From Stenotrophomonas sp. VV52 (lineage in GTDB: Bacteria > Pseudomonadota > Gammaproteobacteria > Xanthomonadales > Xanthomonadaceae): a stretch of DNA of 64,000 nucleotides. Position 1 is the stretch's first letter. Each line of letters starts with the position of its first letter. The DNA lies in the NCBI RefSeq assembly GCF_002893095.1, contig NZ_PKQQ01000006.1:1-64000 (forward strand), written 5' to 3'. Made by a program: the position numbers and the translations under genes. The notes beneath the pieces were generated by a model that ran no database searches, was not told the DNA's origin, and was given only the letters and a program-made list of their open reading frames with translations. Below are positions 12,858 through 20,964 of the stretch, one piece after another.

Positions 12858-14405
12858 TTACCAGCTGCCGGTGGTCTTGAACTCGGCGATGCCCTTCTTG
12901 AAGGCCGCTTCGATGTCGTTGTCCCAACCGCCGGTGGCGTTGACCTTGCCGATCAGCTCGCCCTGGGTGTTGGCGAAGTGGGCGTGCAGGCCTTCTTCGA
13001 ACCCGAGCAGCTTGGCGACCGGCACGTCGTCGAGGTAGCCCTCGTTGACGGCGTAGATCGACAGCGCCTGGTTGGCGATCGACATCGGAGCGTACTGCTT
13101 CTGCTTCATCAGCTCGGTGACGCGCTGACCGCGCTCGAGCTGCTTGCGGGTGGCTTCGTCCAGGTCCGAGGCGAACTGCGCGAACGCAGCCAGCTCACGG
13201 TACTGGGCCAGCGAGATGCGGATGCCGCCCGACAGCTTCTTGATGATCTTGGTCTGGGCCGCACCACCGACGCGCGACACCGAGATACCGGCGTTCACGG
13301 CCGGGCGGATGCCCGAGTTGAACAGGTCGGTTTCCAGGAAGATCTGGCCGTCGGTGATCGAGATCACGTTGGTCGGCACGAACGCCGAAACGTCGCCGGC
13401 CTGGGTTTCGATGATCGGCAGCGCGGTCAGCGAACCGGTCTTGCCCTTCACTTCACCCTTGGTGAACTGCTCCACGTACTCTTCCGAGACGCGGGCCGCA
13501 CGTTCCAGCAGGCGCGAGTGCAGGTAGAACACGTCACCCGGGTAGGCTTCACGGCCCGGCGGACGCTTCAGCAGCAGCGAGATCTGGCGGTAGGCCACGG
13601 CCTGCTTGGACAGGTCGTCGTACACGATCAGGGCGTCCTGGCCGCGGTCCATGAAGTACTCACCCATGGTGCAGCCCGAGTAGGCGCTGATGTACTGCAT
13701 GGCAGCCGATTCGGAAGCGGTGGCGGCCACGACCACGGTGTGGGCCAGCGCGCCGTTTTCTTCCAGCTTGCGCACGATGTTGGCCACGGTCGAGGCCTTC
13801 TGGCCGATCGCGACGTACACGCACTTGATGCCGGTGTCCTTCTGGTTGATCACCGCATCGATGGCCAGGGCGGTCTTGCCGGTCTGGCGGTCACCGATGA
13901 CCAGCTCGCGCTGGCCACGGCCGATCGGGATCATCGAGTCGACCGACTTGTAACCGGTCTGCACCGGCTGGTCGACCGACTTGCGCCAGATCACGCCCGG
14001 GGCAACGCGCTCCACCGGAGCCGTAAGCTGGGCTGCGATCGGGCCCTTGCCGTCGATCGGCTCGCCGAGCGCGTTGACCACGCGACCCAGCATTTCCGGA
14101 CCGACCGGCACTTCCAGGATGCGACCGGTGGTCTTGGCCACGTCGCCTTCGCGCAGGTGCTCATAGCCACCCAGGACCACGGCGCCGACCGAGTCGCGCT
14201 CCAGGTTCAGGGCCAGGGCGAAGGTGTTGTTCGGCAGTTCGATCATTTCGCCCTGCATCACGTCGGCCAGGCCGAAGATGCGCACGATGCCGTCGGACAC
14301 GCTGGTCACGGTGCCTTCGTTGCGCGATTCCGCGGCCAGCTTGACCTTCTCGATGCGGTTCTTGATCAGTTCGCTGATTTCGGAGGGGTTGAGCGTGGTT
14401 GCCAT
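12858..14405 (-). CDS. atpA: F1 ATP synthase alpha subunit
   Basis: Non-catalytic nucleotide-binding F1 subunit, 515 residues. It begins [19 protein letters not shown] and has the P-loop [15 protein letters not shown]. The ATG at 14405 is preferred over an in-frame TTG two codons earlier because AGGA lies 7 bases upstream of the ATG. Confidence 0.98.
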   Translation of the reverse strand: MATTLNPSEISELIKNRIEKVKLAAESRNEGTVTSVSDGIVRIFGLADVMQGEMIELPNNTFALALNLERDSVGAVVLGGYEHLREGDVAKTTGRILEVPVGPEMLGRVVNALGEPIDGKGPIAAQLTAPVERVAPGVIWRKSVDQPVQTGYKSVDSMIPIGRGQRELVIGDRQTGKTALAIDAVINQKDTGIKCVYVAIGQKASTVANIVRKLEENGALAHTVVVAATASESAAMQYISAYSGCTMGEYFMDRGQDALIVYDDLSKQAVAYRQISLLLKRPPGREAYPGDVFYLHSRLLERAARVSEEYVEQFTKGEVKGKTGSLTALPIIETQAGDVSAFVPTNVISITDGQIFLETDLFNSGIRPAVNAGISVSRVGGAAQTKIIKKLSGGIRISLAQYRELAAFAQFASDLDEATRKQLERGQRVTELMKQKQYAPMSIANQALSIYAVNEGYLDDVPVAKLLGFEEGLHAHFANTQGELIGKVNATGGWDNDIEAAFKKGIAEFKTTGSW

Positions 14406-14449
14406 CGTCAAGTCCTAGTGCCGGCGGTCAGGCCGGACGTTAAATGAAT

Positions 14450-14977
14450 TCAGTTAGCGAGCGCGGTCTGCAGGCGCGACAGCTTGCCCTTGAGCGAGCC
14501 ATCGATCACCACGTCGCCTGCGTCGATCACCGCACCGCCGATCAGCGAAGCATCGATCGCGGTGGTGATCTCCACGTCTTGGCCGAAGCGCTTGCGCAGC
14601 GCGGCCTTGATGGCGTCCAGCTCAGTGGAGGACAGCTCGGCGGCCGAGGTCACCGTGGCCTTGACCACGTGTTCGGCTTCAGCGCGGAGCTGGTCGTACA
14701 TGCCTGCGATTTCCGGCAGCAGCGGCAGCCGGTGCGCTTCGGCCAGGATGGCCAGGAAGCGACCGAACGACTCGCCCGCCGATTCCGGCGCCAGCAACGC
14801 GACGGCATCGCCGCGGTCCAGTTCCGGGTTCGACAGCAGGGCCGACACGCGCGGATCTGCGGCTACGTGGGCGGAGAACGCAAGCGCGTCCGACCACGGC
14901 GCGAACGTGCCTTCGTCGCGCGCGGTCGCGAACGCGGCGCGGGCATACGGGCGTGCAAGCGTGAGGGCCTGGCTCAT
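14450..14977 (-). CDS. atpH: ATP synthase delta subunit
   Basis: Peripheral-stalk cap joining the b subunits to the top of F1. It has 175 residues, with the N-terminal helical bundle starting TLARPYARAAFATARDEG and the typical C-terminal region DVEITTAIDASLIGGAVIDAGDVVIDGSLKGKLSRL. It lies 3 bp after atpF. Confidence 0.97.
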   Translation of the reverse strand: MSQALTLARPYARAAFATARDEGTFAPWSDALAFSAHVAADPRVSALLSNPELDRGDAVALLAPESAGESFGRFLAILAEAHRLPLLPEIAGMYDQLRAEAEHVVKATVTSAAELSSTELDAIKAALRKRFGQDVEITTAIDASLIGGAVIDAGDVVIDGSLKGKLSRLQTALAN

Positions 14978-14980
14978 CGA

Positions 14981-15451
14981 TCAGATCTCCGAGGCCAGCT
15001 CGTCGAGCAGCGCCTTGTGGGCGTTGGCGTCGATTTCGCGCTTGAGCAGCTTTTCGGCACCGGTCACGGCCAGCACGGACACCTGCTTGCGCAGATCTTC
15101 GCGGGCACGGTTTGCGGCAGCCTCGATCTCGGCGTGGGCCAGTTCTTTCTGGCGGTTCGCTTCGACGATGGCTTCATTCTTGGCGGCGTCAACGATCTGG
15201 TTGGCGCGGGCATGGGCCTGGTCGATGATCTCGTTGGCCTTGGTGCGCGCGTCCTTCAGTGCTTCGTTGACCTTTTCCTGCGCCTGGGCCAGATCCTTCT
15301 GGCTGCGGTCGGCAGCGGCGAGGCCTTCAGCGATCTTCTGCTGGCGCTCTTCGATGGCGTTCATCAGCGGCGGCCAGATCTTGGTCGCGATGATCCAGAT
15401 CAGACCGGCGAACGCCAGTGCCTGGGCAACGAGGGTAAAACCGATTTCCAT
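14981..15451 (-). CDS. atpF: Fo ATP synthase b subunit
   Basis: Peripheral-stalk subunit of 156 residues: one N-terminal transmembrane helix (about 5-27) with the family motif [24 protein letters not shown], then a long charged coiled coil to the C-terminus. Two copies per complex are expected. Confidence 0.98.
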   Translation of the reverse strand: MEIGFTLVAQALAFAGLIWIIATKIWPPLMNAIEERQQKIAEGLAAADRSQKDLAQAQEKVNEALKDARTKANEIIDQAHARANQIVDAAKNEAIVEANRQKELAHAEIEAAANRAREDLRKQVSVLAVTGAEKLLKREIDANAHKALLDELASEI

Positions 15452-15559
15452 GGGGTTCGCTCAATCTGGGGTGACGGGGTGGAAGCGCCGCAGGAGCGGC
15501 GCGTCCGTTCCTTCATCCGCGATCAGGCGCACAAGGCGCCTGATCGTGTCTTCGCTGGA

Positions 15560-15865
<306 letters not shown>

Positions 15866-15925
15866 TTATCTCCGGAAACTTAAGTTGCTAAGGGTAATGA
15901 AACGGATGAAGGGTGAAGCGAAAAC

Positions 15926-16720
15926 TCAGTGAGCGTCTTCCGACAGGCTCAGGTACACGATCGACAGCATCATGAAGATGAATGCCTGCAGCGGAATCAC
16001 CAGCAGGTGGAACAGCATCCAGCCGAGGCCGAAGGCACCGCCCGCGAGGGCGCCCATGATGCCGGCACTGCCCAGCACCCAGATCAGCAGGAACACGATT
16101 TCGCCGCCGAACATGTTGCCGAACAGTCGCATCGCCAGCGAAATCGGCTTGCTCAGCCACTCGACGATGTTGAGGATCAGGTTGAACGGCATCATCCACT
16201 TGCCGAACGGCGCGGTCAGGAATTCCTTGGTGAAGCCACCCAGGCCCTTGGAACGCAGCGCGAAGAACAGCATCAGGAAGAACACGCTGATCGACATGCC
16301 CAGGGTGGCATTGACGTCGGCGGTGGGGACCGGCTTCCAGTACGGCACGCCCAGCGCTTCCAGCGGAAGGGCGATGAAGTCGGCCGGGATCATCTTGATG
16401 AGGTTCATCAGGAGGATCCAGAAGAAGATCGTGATCGCGATCGGGGTCACCAGCTTGCTGGTGCCGTGGTAGGTGTCCTTGGCCTGGCGGTCGACGAACT
16501 CGAGGCAGATCTCCACGAACGCCTGCCACTTGCCCGGGACGCCGGCGGTCGCCTTGCGGGTGGCCAGCCAGAAGCCAAACACCATCAACAAACCCAGCGC
16601 GACCGAAGTCACAATGGTGTCGACGTGAATAGCCCAGAAACCACCTTCCTGCATATGGAACGTCAGGTTGTGCAGGTGATGTTGGATGTAGGAGGTGGGT
16701 GTAAGCGCCTCGCCTGCCAT
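15926..16720 (-). CDS. atpB: Fo ATP synthase a subunit
   Basis: Stator subunit forming the proton half-channels, 264 residues, five or more transmembrane helices. The essential arginine helix is seen in SLAMRLFGNMFGGEIVF, and the C-terminal helix reads LLVIPLQAFIFMMLSIVYLSLSEDAH. The N-terminal extension (MAGEALTPTSYIQHHLHNLT) is usual for gammaproteobacteria. Confidence 0.98.
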   Translation of the reverse strand: MAGEALTPTSYIQHHLHNLTFHMQEGGFWAIHVDTIVTSVALGLLMVFGFWLATRKATAGVPGKWQAFVEICLEFVDRQAKDTYHGTSKLVTPIAITIFFWILLMNLIKMIPADFIALPLEALGVPYWKPVPTADVNATLGMSISVFFLMLFFALRSKGLGGFTKEFLTAPFGKWMMPFNLILNIVEWLSKPISLAMRLFGNMFGGEIVFLLIWVLGSAGIMGALAGGAFGLGWMLFHLLVIPLQAFIFMMLSIVYLSLSEDAH

Positions 16721-16751
16721 GTGTCCGGAACCTTGAGTTAAATAAATTGGA

Positions 16752-17135
16752 TCAGCGCCTGGCCAGAGCCAGGACCTGGAACATCAGTCCGACGGCGATT
16801 CCGGCCAGCAGCGCCAGTGCAGGCAGCTTGAAGACCACGAAACCCACCGCCAGGACACCGAATACGAGCGCCCACTTCGCCACCACCGCCAGGATCAGCC
16901 GCGACATGGCCGAACCCGCCGCCTGCACCCCGCCCCCCAGCGCCATCCGTGCCGCGACCCAGCCGCCTGCCGATACCGCGACACCCGACGCAAGCGCCCC
17001 AAGGGCGTACTTCGGACCTGCCAGCAGCAGGAAGGCCAGGGCCAGGACAGCCACTGCGGCCAGCGGGTAGACCGCTGCGCGCAGCATCAGTCGCCGACCC
17101 GCGTCAACGGAGTTCAGCACACGTATGTCCTGCAT
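16752..17135 (-). CDS. atpI: ATP synthase subunit I (assembly factor)
   Basis: Small membrane protein of 127 residues with four predicted transmembrane helices; AtpI proteins assist c-ring assembly. It is the first gene of the operon. The ATG at 17135 (MQDIRVLNSVDAGRRL) was chosen over an upstream extension because the extension would cover the promoter at 17190-17219. Confidence 0.9.
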   Translation of the reverse strand: MQDIRVLNSVDAGRRLMLRAAVYPLAAVAVLALAFLLLAGPKYALGALASGVAVSAGGWVAARMALGGGVQAAGSAMSRLILAVVAKWALVFGVLAVGFVVFKLPALALLAGIAVGLMFQVLALARR

Positions 17136-17189
17136 GGTTGTGGGAAGAGTGGCCGAGGCAGCAAGTGCTTTGCCTCGTCGAGCCGCCAA

Positions 17190-17219
17190 ATTATAGCAAC
17201 GGGACAATTTGCGAGACAA
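17190..17219 (-). promoter_or_regulatory. Sigma-70 promoter of the atp operon
   Basis: On the minus strand the -35 is TTGTCT (17214-17219) and the -10 is a perfect TATAAT (17190-17195), with an 18-bp spacer. This gives a leader of roughly 50 bases before atpI. It is the only strong housekeeping promoter upstream of the operon. Confidence 0.8.
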
Positions 17220-17415
17220 CCGCCCCCCGTTCATCCCGGACGCCGCAAGTTGCTGCATCGCCACAGATTTTGCGGGCGTCGGCGGGTCGAACCCGCCATC
17301 CGGGGTCCCAATTCATTTTTGCGGCGCAGCATATTGAACTTTCGTCGCGGACGGCAGTCTGACTGTTCGGCCTGTCCATTCGATCCTCGTCGACGCCCCT
17401 GTGCAGGCCGGTACC

Positions 17416-17450
17416 GAGCGGCCCCGAGCTCTCTCCGGGGCCGCTCTTTT
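17416..17450 (+). terminator. Orphan plus-strand intrinsic terminator
   Basis: An 11-bp perfect stem GAGCGGCCCCG (17416-17426) / CGGGGCCGCTC (17436-17446) with a 9-base loop is followed by TTTTCC. No plus-strand gene precedes it. It would either end a small RNA or attenuate transcription towards the gene at 17567. Confidence 0.7.
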
Positions 17451-17484
17451 CCGGGCGCCCGCCCGATGAACGGTACACGCCCCC

Positions 17485-17552
17485 TCCACCATACGTTCAC
17501 GAATGGTGGACGCGCCGCTAAGGCAGAGTGATTCCAATTCCCCCGAATCACT
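17485..17552. promoter_or_regulatory. Two inverted repeats upstream of the outer-membrane protein gene
   Basis: TCCACCAT (17485-17492) / ATGGTGGA (17503-17510) and AGTGATTC (17527-17534) / GAATCACT (17545-17552) are both perfect 8-bp arms with 10-base spacers, and their centres are 42 bp apart. The second ends 14 bp before the ATG at 17567. They may be operators or mRNA leader hairpins; the two sequences are unrelated, so one protein is unlikely to bind both. Confidence 0.5.
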
Positions 17553-17566
17553 GCAAGGACACCCCG

Positions 17567-18382
17567 ATGCGTCTGCTTCCGCTGCTCGCCCTGCCGCTGG
17601 CCATGGCCGCACTCACCCACGCCACCTCGGCCAGTGCAGCCGAGGGCGACGACCGCTTCGCCCTGCGCCTGGGCGCCATGAACATCGACTCGGACAACAC
17701 CATCCGCGGCAACACCACGGTGCTGGGCCAGGACGTGGGCTTCGATGAGGACTTCGGCCTGGGCGGCAAGGAATGGGAGCCGCGCGTCGACGGCCTGTTC
17801 CGCATCAGCAACCGCCAGCGCCTGATCTTCAACTACTTCAAGTACGACAAGGACCGCCGCGAAACGCTGGACGACGGCATCAGCTTCGGCGGTGAAACCG
17901 TCCCGGCCGGCAGCTTCGTCAAGGGCGAACTGAAGTACCAGGTGGCCAGCCTGGTGTACGACTACTCGGTGGTGGACACCGAGACCTTTGATCTGGGCCT
18001 GCAGCTGGGTGCGGAATACGCCAAGGTGAGCACCAAGGCGTACGCCGACCTGGGCACCGTGTACAACGGCACGTTCCTGGACGAGAAGGCCGACGGCATC
18101 GCGCCGGTGGTGGGTGCACGCTTCACCATCACCCCCTCGGAAAAGTGGATGATCACCGCGCAGGGCCAGTACCTCAACACCGACTGGGGCAACTTCGACG
18201 ACTACGACGGCGACCTGACCCGCGCCAATGTGATCGTGGACTACAAGTTCACCGACAACTTCGGCCTCTTCGCCGGCTACGACTGGTTCCGCCTTGACGT
18301 TGACCAGAGTGGCCGCGACGGCACGATCGGCCTGAAGCAGGAGTTCAAGGGTCCGGTGGCGGGTATCAGCGTTTCGTTCTGA
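17567..18382 (+). CDS. Exported outer-membrane beta-barrel protein
   Basis: A 271-residue protein with a clean signal peptide (MRLLPLLALPLAMAALTHATSASA, cleavage near 24). The mature part alternates hydrophobic and polar residues in amphipathic strands (RLIFNYFKYDKDR, LVYDYSVV, NVIVDYKFTDNFGLFAGYDWFRLDV) and ends in Phe, as barrel proteins do. I do not recognise a specific transport role; it resembles generic Xanthomonadaceae outer-membrane proteins. AAGGA lies before the ATG. Regulation by the inverted repeats just upstream is possible. Confidence 0.8.
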   Translation: MRLLPLLALPLAMAALTHATSASAAEGDDRFALRLGAMNIDSDNTIRGNTTVLGQDVGFDEDFGLGGKEWEPRVDGLFRISNRQRLIFNYFKYDKDRRETLDDGISFGGETVPAGSFVKGELKYQVASLVYDYSVVDTETFDLGLQLGAEYAKVSTKAYADLGTVYNGTFLDEKADGIAPVVGARFTITPSEKWMITAQGQYLNTDWGNFDDYDGDLTRANVIVDYKFTDNFGLFAGYDWFRLDVDQSGRDGTIGLKQEFKGPVAGISVSF

Positions 18383-18390
18383 GGCGTGTT

Positions 18391-18415
18391 GGAGCCGGGC
18401 AGAGCCCGGCTCTAC
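18391..18415 (-). repeat. SMAG-type REP hairpin
   Basis: On the minus strand it reads GTAG, AGCCGGGC, then a TCT loop and the complementary arm, giving a 9-bp stem that includes the G of GTAG. It lies directly after the outer-membrane protein stop and before the bidirectional terminator, a typical place for REP elements. Confidence 0.85.
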
Positions 18416-18424
18416 GTCCAGGTT

Positions 18425-18454
18425 AAAAAAAACCCGGCTTTCGCCGGGTTTTTT
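18425..18454. terminator. Bidirectional terminator between the outer-membrane protein gene and lpdA
   Basis: The stem AACCCGGC/GCCGGGTT has a TTTC loop, with eight A bases on one side and six T bases on the other, so it works for both convergent genes. Confidence 0.92.
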
Positions 18455-18469
18455 GTTGGGTCTACCGCG

Positions 18470-20272
18470 TTATTTTTTCTTGGGGATGTACAGATCGGTG
18501 ATGGTGCCGTCGTAGATCTCCGCAGCCATCGCCACCGACTCGCTGAGCGTCGGGTGGGCGTGGATGGTGTGGCCGATGTCTTCGGCTTCGGCACCCATCT
18601 CGATGGCCAGGCCGATCTCAGCCAGCAGGTCGCCAGCATGCACGCCAACGATCGCACCGCCGATGATGCGGTGGGTGTCCTCGTCGAAGATCAGCTTGGT
18701 GAAGCCTTCGGTGCGGCCGATGCCGATCGCGCGGCCGCTGGCGGCCCACGGGAACTTGGCCACGCCGACCTTCAGGCCCTGCGCCTTGGCTTCGGTCTCG
18801 GTCACGCCGACCCAGGCGATTTCCGGGTTGGTGTAGGCCACCGACGGAATCACCCGCGCCACCCACTCCTTCTTCTCGCCCGAGGCCACTTCGGCGGCCA
18901 GCTTGCCTTCGTGCGTGGCCTTGTGGGCCAGCATCGGGTTGCCGACGATATCGCCGATGGCAAAGATGTGCGGCACGTTGGTACGCATCTGGCGGTCGAC
19001 CGGAATGAAACCGCGCTCGGTCACGCCCACGCCGGCCTTTTCCGCGCCGATCTTCTTACCGTTGGGCGAGCGGCCCACCGCGACCAGCACGCGATCGAAG
19101 GTGCCCTGCTCCAGACCCGGCTTCTCGCCTTCGGATGCGGCTTCGAAGGTCACCGTGATGCCCTTCGCATCGGCGCTGACGCCCGACGCCTTGGTCTTGA
19201 GATGAACCTCGACGCCCTGCTTCTTCAGGCGATCGGCCAGCGGCTTGACCAGGTCCTTGTCGGCGCCCGGCATCAGCTGGTCCATGAACTCGACCACGGT
19301 GACCTTGCTGCCGAGCGCGGCATACACGGTCGCCATTTCCAGCCCGATGATGCCGCCACCCACGACCAGCAGCGAACCCGGCACGTCGGCCAGCTCCAGC
19401 GCGTCGGTGGAGTCCATCACGCGCGGGTCGTCCCACGGGAAATTCGGCAGCTTCACCGCCTGCGAACCGGCGGCGATGATGCACTGCTGGAACCGCAGCA
19501 GCTGGGTCTTGCCGTCGTCGCCGACGATCTCCAGCTCGTTGGCCGAGACGAAGGTCGCCACGCCCTGCACGGTGCGCACCTTGCGCTGCTTGGCCATGCC
19601 GGCCAGGCCCTTGGTCAGCTGGGTGACCACCTTTTCCTTGTAGCCGCGCAGCTTGTCCAGGGTGATGGTCGGCGCGCCGAACTCCACCCCGAAGTCGCCG
19701 GCGTGGGCCACTTCGTCGATCACCGCCGCAGCGTGCAGCAGCGCCTTGGAGGGAATGCAGCCCACGTTGAGGCAGACCCCGCCCAGGCTGGCGTAACGCT
19801 CGATCAGCACGGTGTCCACGCCCAGGTCGGCCGAGCGGAATGCAGCGGTGTAACCGCCCGGGCCGGCGCCCAGCACCACCATCTGGCACTCGATGTCGGC
19901 CGGCTTGCCCGAGGACAGTGCCGGCTGCGGCGCGGCGGGTTCGGCCGGGGCGCGGTGCGACGGGGTCACCGGCGGCTTGCTGGCCGGTGCGGCGGCCTTC
20001 GGCGCCTCGGCGGCAGGCGCAGCGGCAGCGGCGCCTTCGGCGTCCAGCACCACCACCACGTCGCCTTCGGACAGCGTGTCGCCGAGCTTGACCTTGATTT
20101 CCTTGACCACCCCGGCGGCCGAAGACGGCACTTCCAGCGTGGCCTTGTCCGACTCCAGCGTGACCAGGCCCTGGTCCTTCTTCACCGTGTCGCCCACCGC
20201 GACCAGCAGTTCGATCACCGGGACGGCGCTGTAATCGCCAATGTCGGGAACCTTGATTTCAATAGCGGCCAT
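18470..20272 (-). CDS. lpdA: Dihydrolipoyl dehydrogenase (E3) with fused N-terminal lipoyl domain
   Basis: E3 reoxidises the lipoyl groups of the pyruvate dehydrogenase complex, passing electrons to FAD and NAD. The 600-residue protein has a lipoyl domain at 1-80 with Lys43 in ESDKATLEV, an Ala/Pro-rich linker (80-125), then the flavoprotein: FAD motif VLGAGPGGYTAAF and the redox disulphide Cys167/Cys172 in GGVCLNVGCIPSK. The lipoylated E3 layout is known from Xanthomonadaceae, Neisseria and relatives. It starts 17 bp after the small exported protein gene, with AGGAGA in front of its ATG. aceE is not nearby. Confidence 0.97.
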   Translation of the reverse strand: MAAIEIKVPDIGDYSAVPVIELLVAVGDTVKKDQGLVTLESDKATLEVPSSAAGVVKEIKVKLGDTLSEGDVVVVLDAEGAAAAAPAAEAPKAAAPASKPPVTPSHRAPAEPAAPQPALSSGKPADIECQMVVLGAGPGGYTAAFRSADLGVDTVLIERYASLGGVCLNVGCIPSKALLHAAAVIDEVAHAGDFGVEFGAPTITLDKLRGYKEKVVTQLTKGLAGMAKQRKVRTVQGVATFVSANELEIVGDDGKTQLLRFQQCIIAAGSQAVKLPNFPWDDPRVMDSTDALELADVPGSLLVVGGGIIGLEMATVYAALGSKVTVVEFMDQLMPGADKDLVKPLADRLKKQGVEVHLKTKASGVSADAKGITVTFEAASEGEKPGLEQGTFDRVLVAVGRSPNGKKIGAEKAGVGVTERGFIPVDRQMRTNVPHIFAIGDIVGNPMLAHKATHEGKLAAEVASGEKKEWVARVIPSVAYTNPEIAWVGVTETEAKAQGLKVGVAKFPWAASGRAIGIGRTEGFTKLIFDEDTHRIIGGAIVGVHAGDLLAEIGLAIEMGAEAEDIGHTIHAHPTLSESVAMAAEIYDGTITDLYIPKKK

Positions 20273-20289
20273 GCGTGTTCTCCTGGGTC

Positions 20290-20964
20290 TCAGCCGGCCG
20301 TGCCGGCGAGCAGTTGCTGCAGTTCGTCGAGCGACTCGTCCAGATCCTGCCAGCGACGGTCGAGCTTCTTTTCCTTGGTGTCGCTGGCTTCGATCAGCAG
20401 CGCCACCTGTTTCATCATCAGCTTGCCGGCACCGCACTCCCAGCGCGGACCGCTGTAGCGTTCGCCATCGACCTGGAACGACAGCACTTCGCCGTCGGTG
20501 ATCGGCGCCTTGCGGTCGGCCGGAACGCCTGCGTCGAGCGCACTGCGCCAGCTGCGCACCAGGCGCTGGGCCAGGGCAGCGGGAATGGCGACCTGGTACT
20601 GGTCCGGCTCCTGGTCCACGCGCAGCTCAACGCCACCACCGCGTGCACTGTTGTTCCAGGTGTACACGCGCTTGTCGGCCTTGCTGAAGCGCAGCGTCCA
20701 CGCCTGGTCCTGGGTGCCGGGCAGCAGCGCCACGCCGGTTTCCACCCCGCCCTTGGGCAGGGTGACCAACGACAGCATCGGCTGCGCCTTGCCCACGAAC
20801 AGCGTTTCCACCGCCTGGCCGTAGTTGCCCACCGCCGGCGGCCATCCATGCCCCAGCTCAGTGGTGCAGGCCGCATGGGCGGCCGGCACGAAGGCCAACG
20901 CCATCGCCAGGCCGTAGAGCGGGGCCCTGCCCCGCTGCCGGGAAACCGCAGCCCGCTCGATCAC
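20290..20964 (-). CDS. Exported protein of unknown function inside the aceF-lpdA operon
   Basis: A 224-residue protein beginning with a GTG that overlaps the aceF stop (GTGA), so translation is probably coupled. Residues 1-31 make a plausible signal peptide (RGRAPLYGLAMALAFVPAAHA, with arginines then a hydrophobic core). An alternative ATG at 20904 would leave only 11 residues of signal and is less convincing. The mature part has one early Cys and no motif I recognise. The first 17 codons are largely built from a SMAG repeat (20914-20936). Why an exported protein sits between two cytosolic dehydrogenase subunits is unclear. Confidence 0.8.
   Translation of the reverse strand: MIERAAVSRQRGRAPLYGLAMALAFVPAAHAACTTELGHGWPPAVGNYGQAVETLFVGKAQPMLSLVTLPKGGVETGVALLPGTQDQAWTLRFSKADKRVYTWNNSARGGGVELRVDQEPDQYQVAIPAALAQRLVRSWRSALDAGVPADRKAPITDGEVLSFQVDGERYSGPRWECGAGKLMMKQVALLIEASDTKEKKLDRRWQDLDESLDELQQLLAGTAG
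20914..20936 (+). repeat. SMAG-type REP hairpin inside a signal-peptide coding region
   Basis: GTAG, AGCGGGGC, loop CCT, GCCCCGCT: an 8-bp perfect stem, nearly identical to the copy at 12790. It lies within the predicted first codons of the exported protein gene rather than between genes. Confidence 0.8.

Larger units (their letters stand above)
17220..17566. other. Non-coding stretch between the atp promoter and the outer-membrane protein gene
   Basis: About 350 bases with no credible gene. It contains a 7-bp hairpin GGCGGGT/ACCCGCC (17281-17297), a plus-strand terminator at 17416-17450 and two inverted repeats directly upstream of the next gene. The terminator has no visible gene in front of it, so a small RNA or a terminated leader transcript is possible. 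Confidence 0.6.

Noticed and set aside
17281-17297. T-arm-like hairpin resembling a tRNA end
   Set aside because: The loop has only three bases with a 7-bp stem and no acceptor, D or anticodon arms are nearby; just a hairpin.
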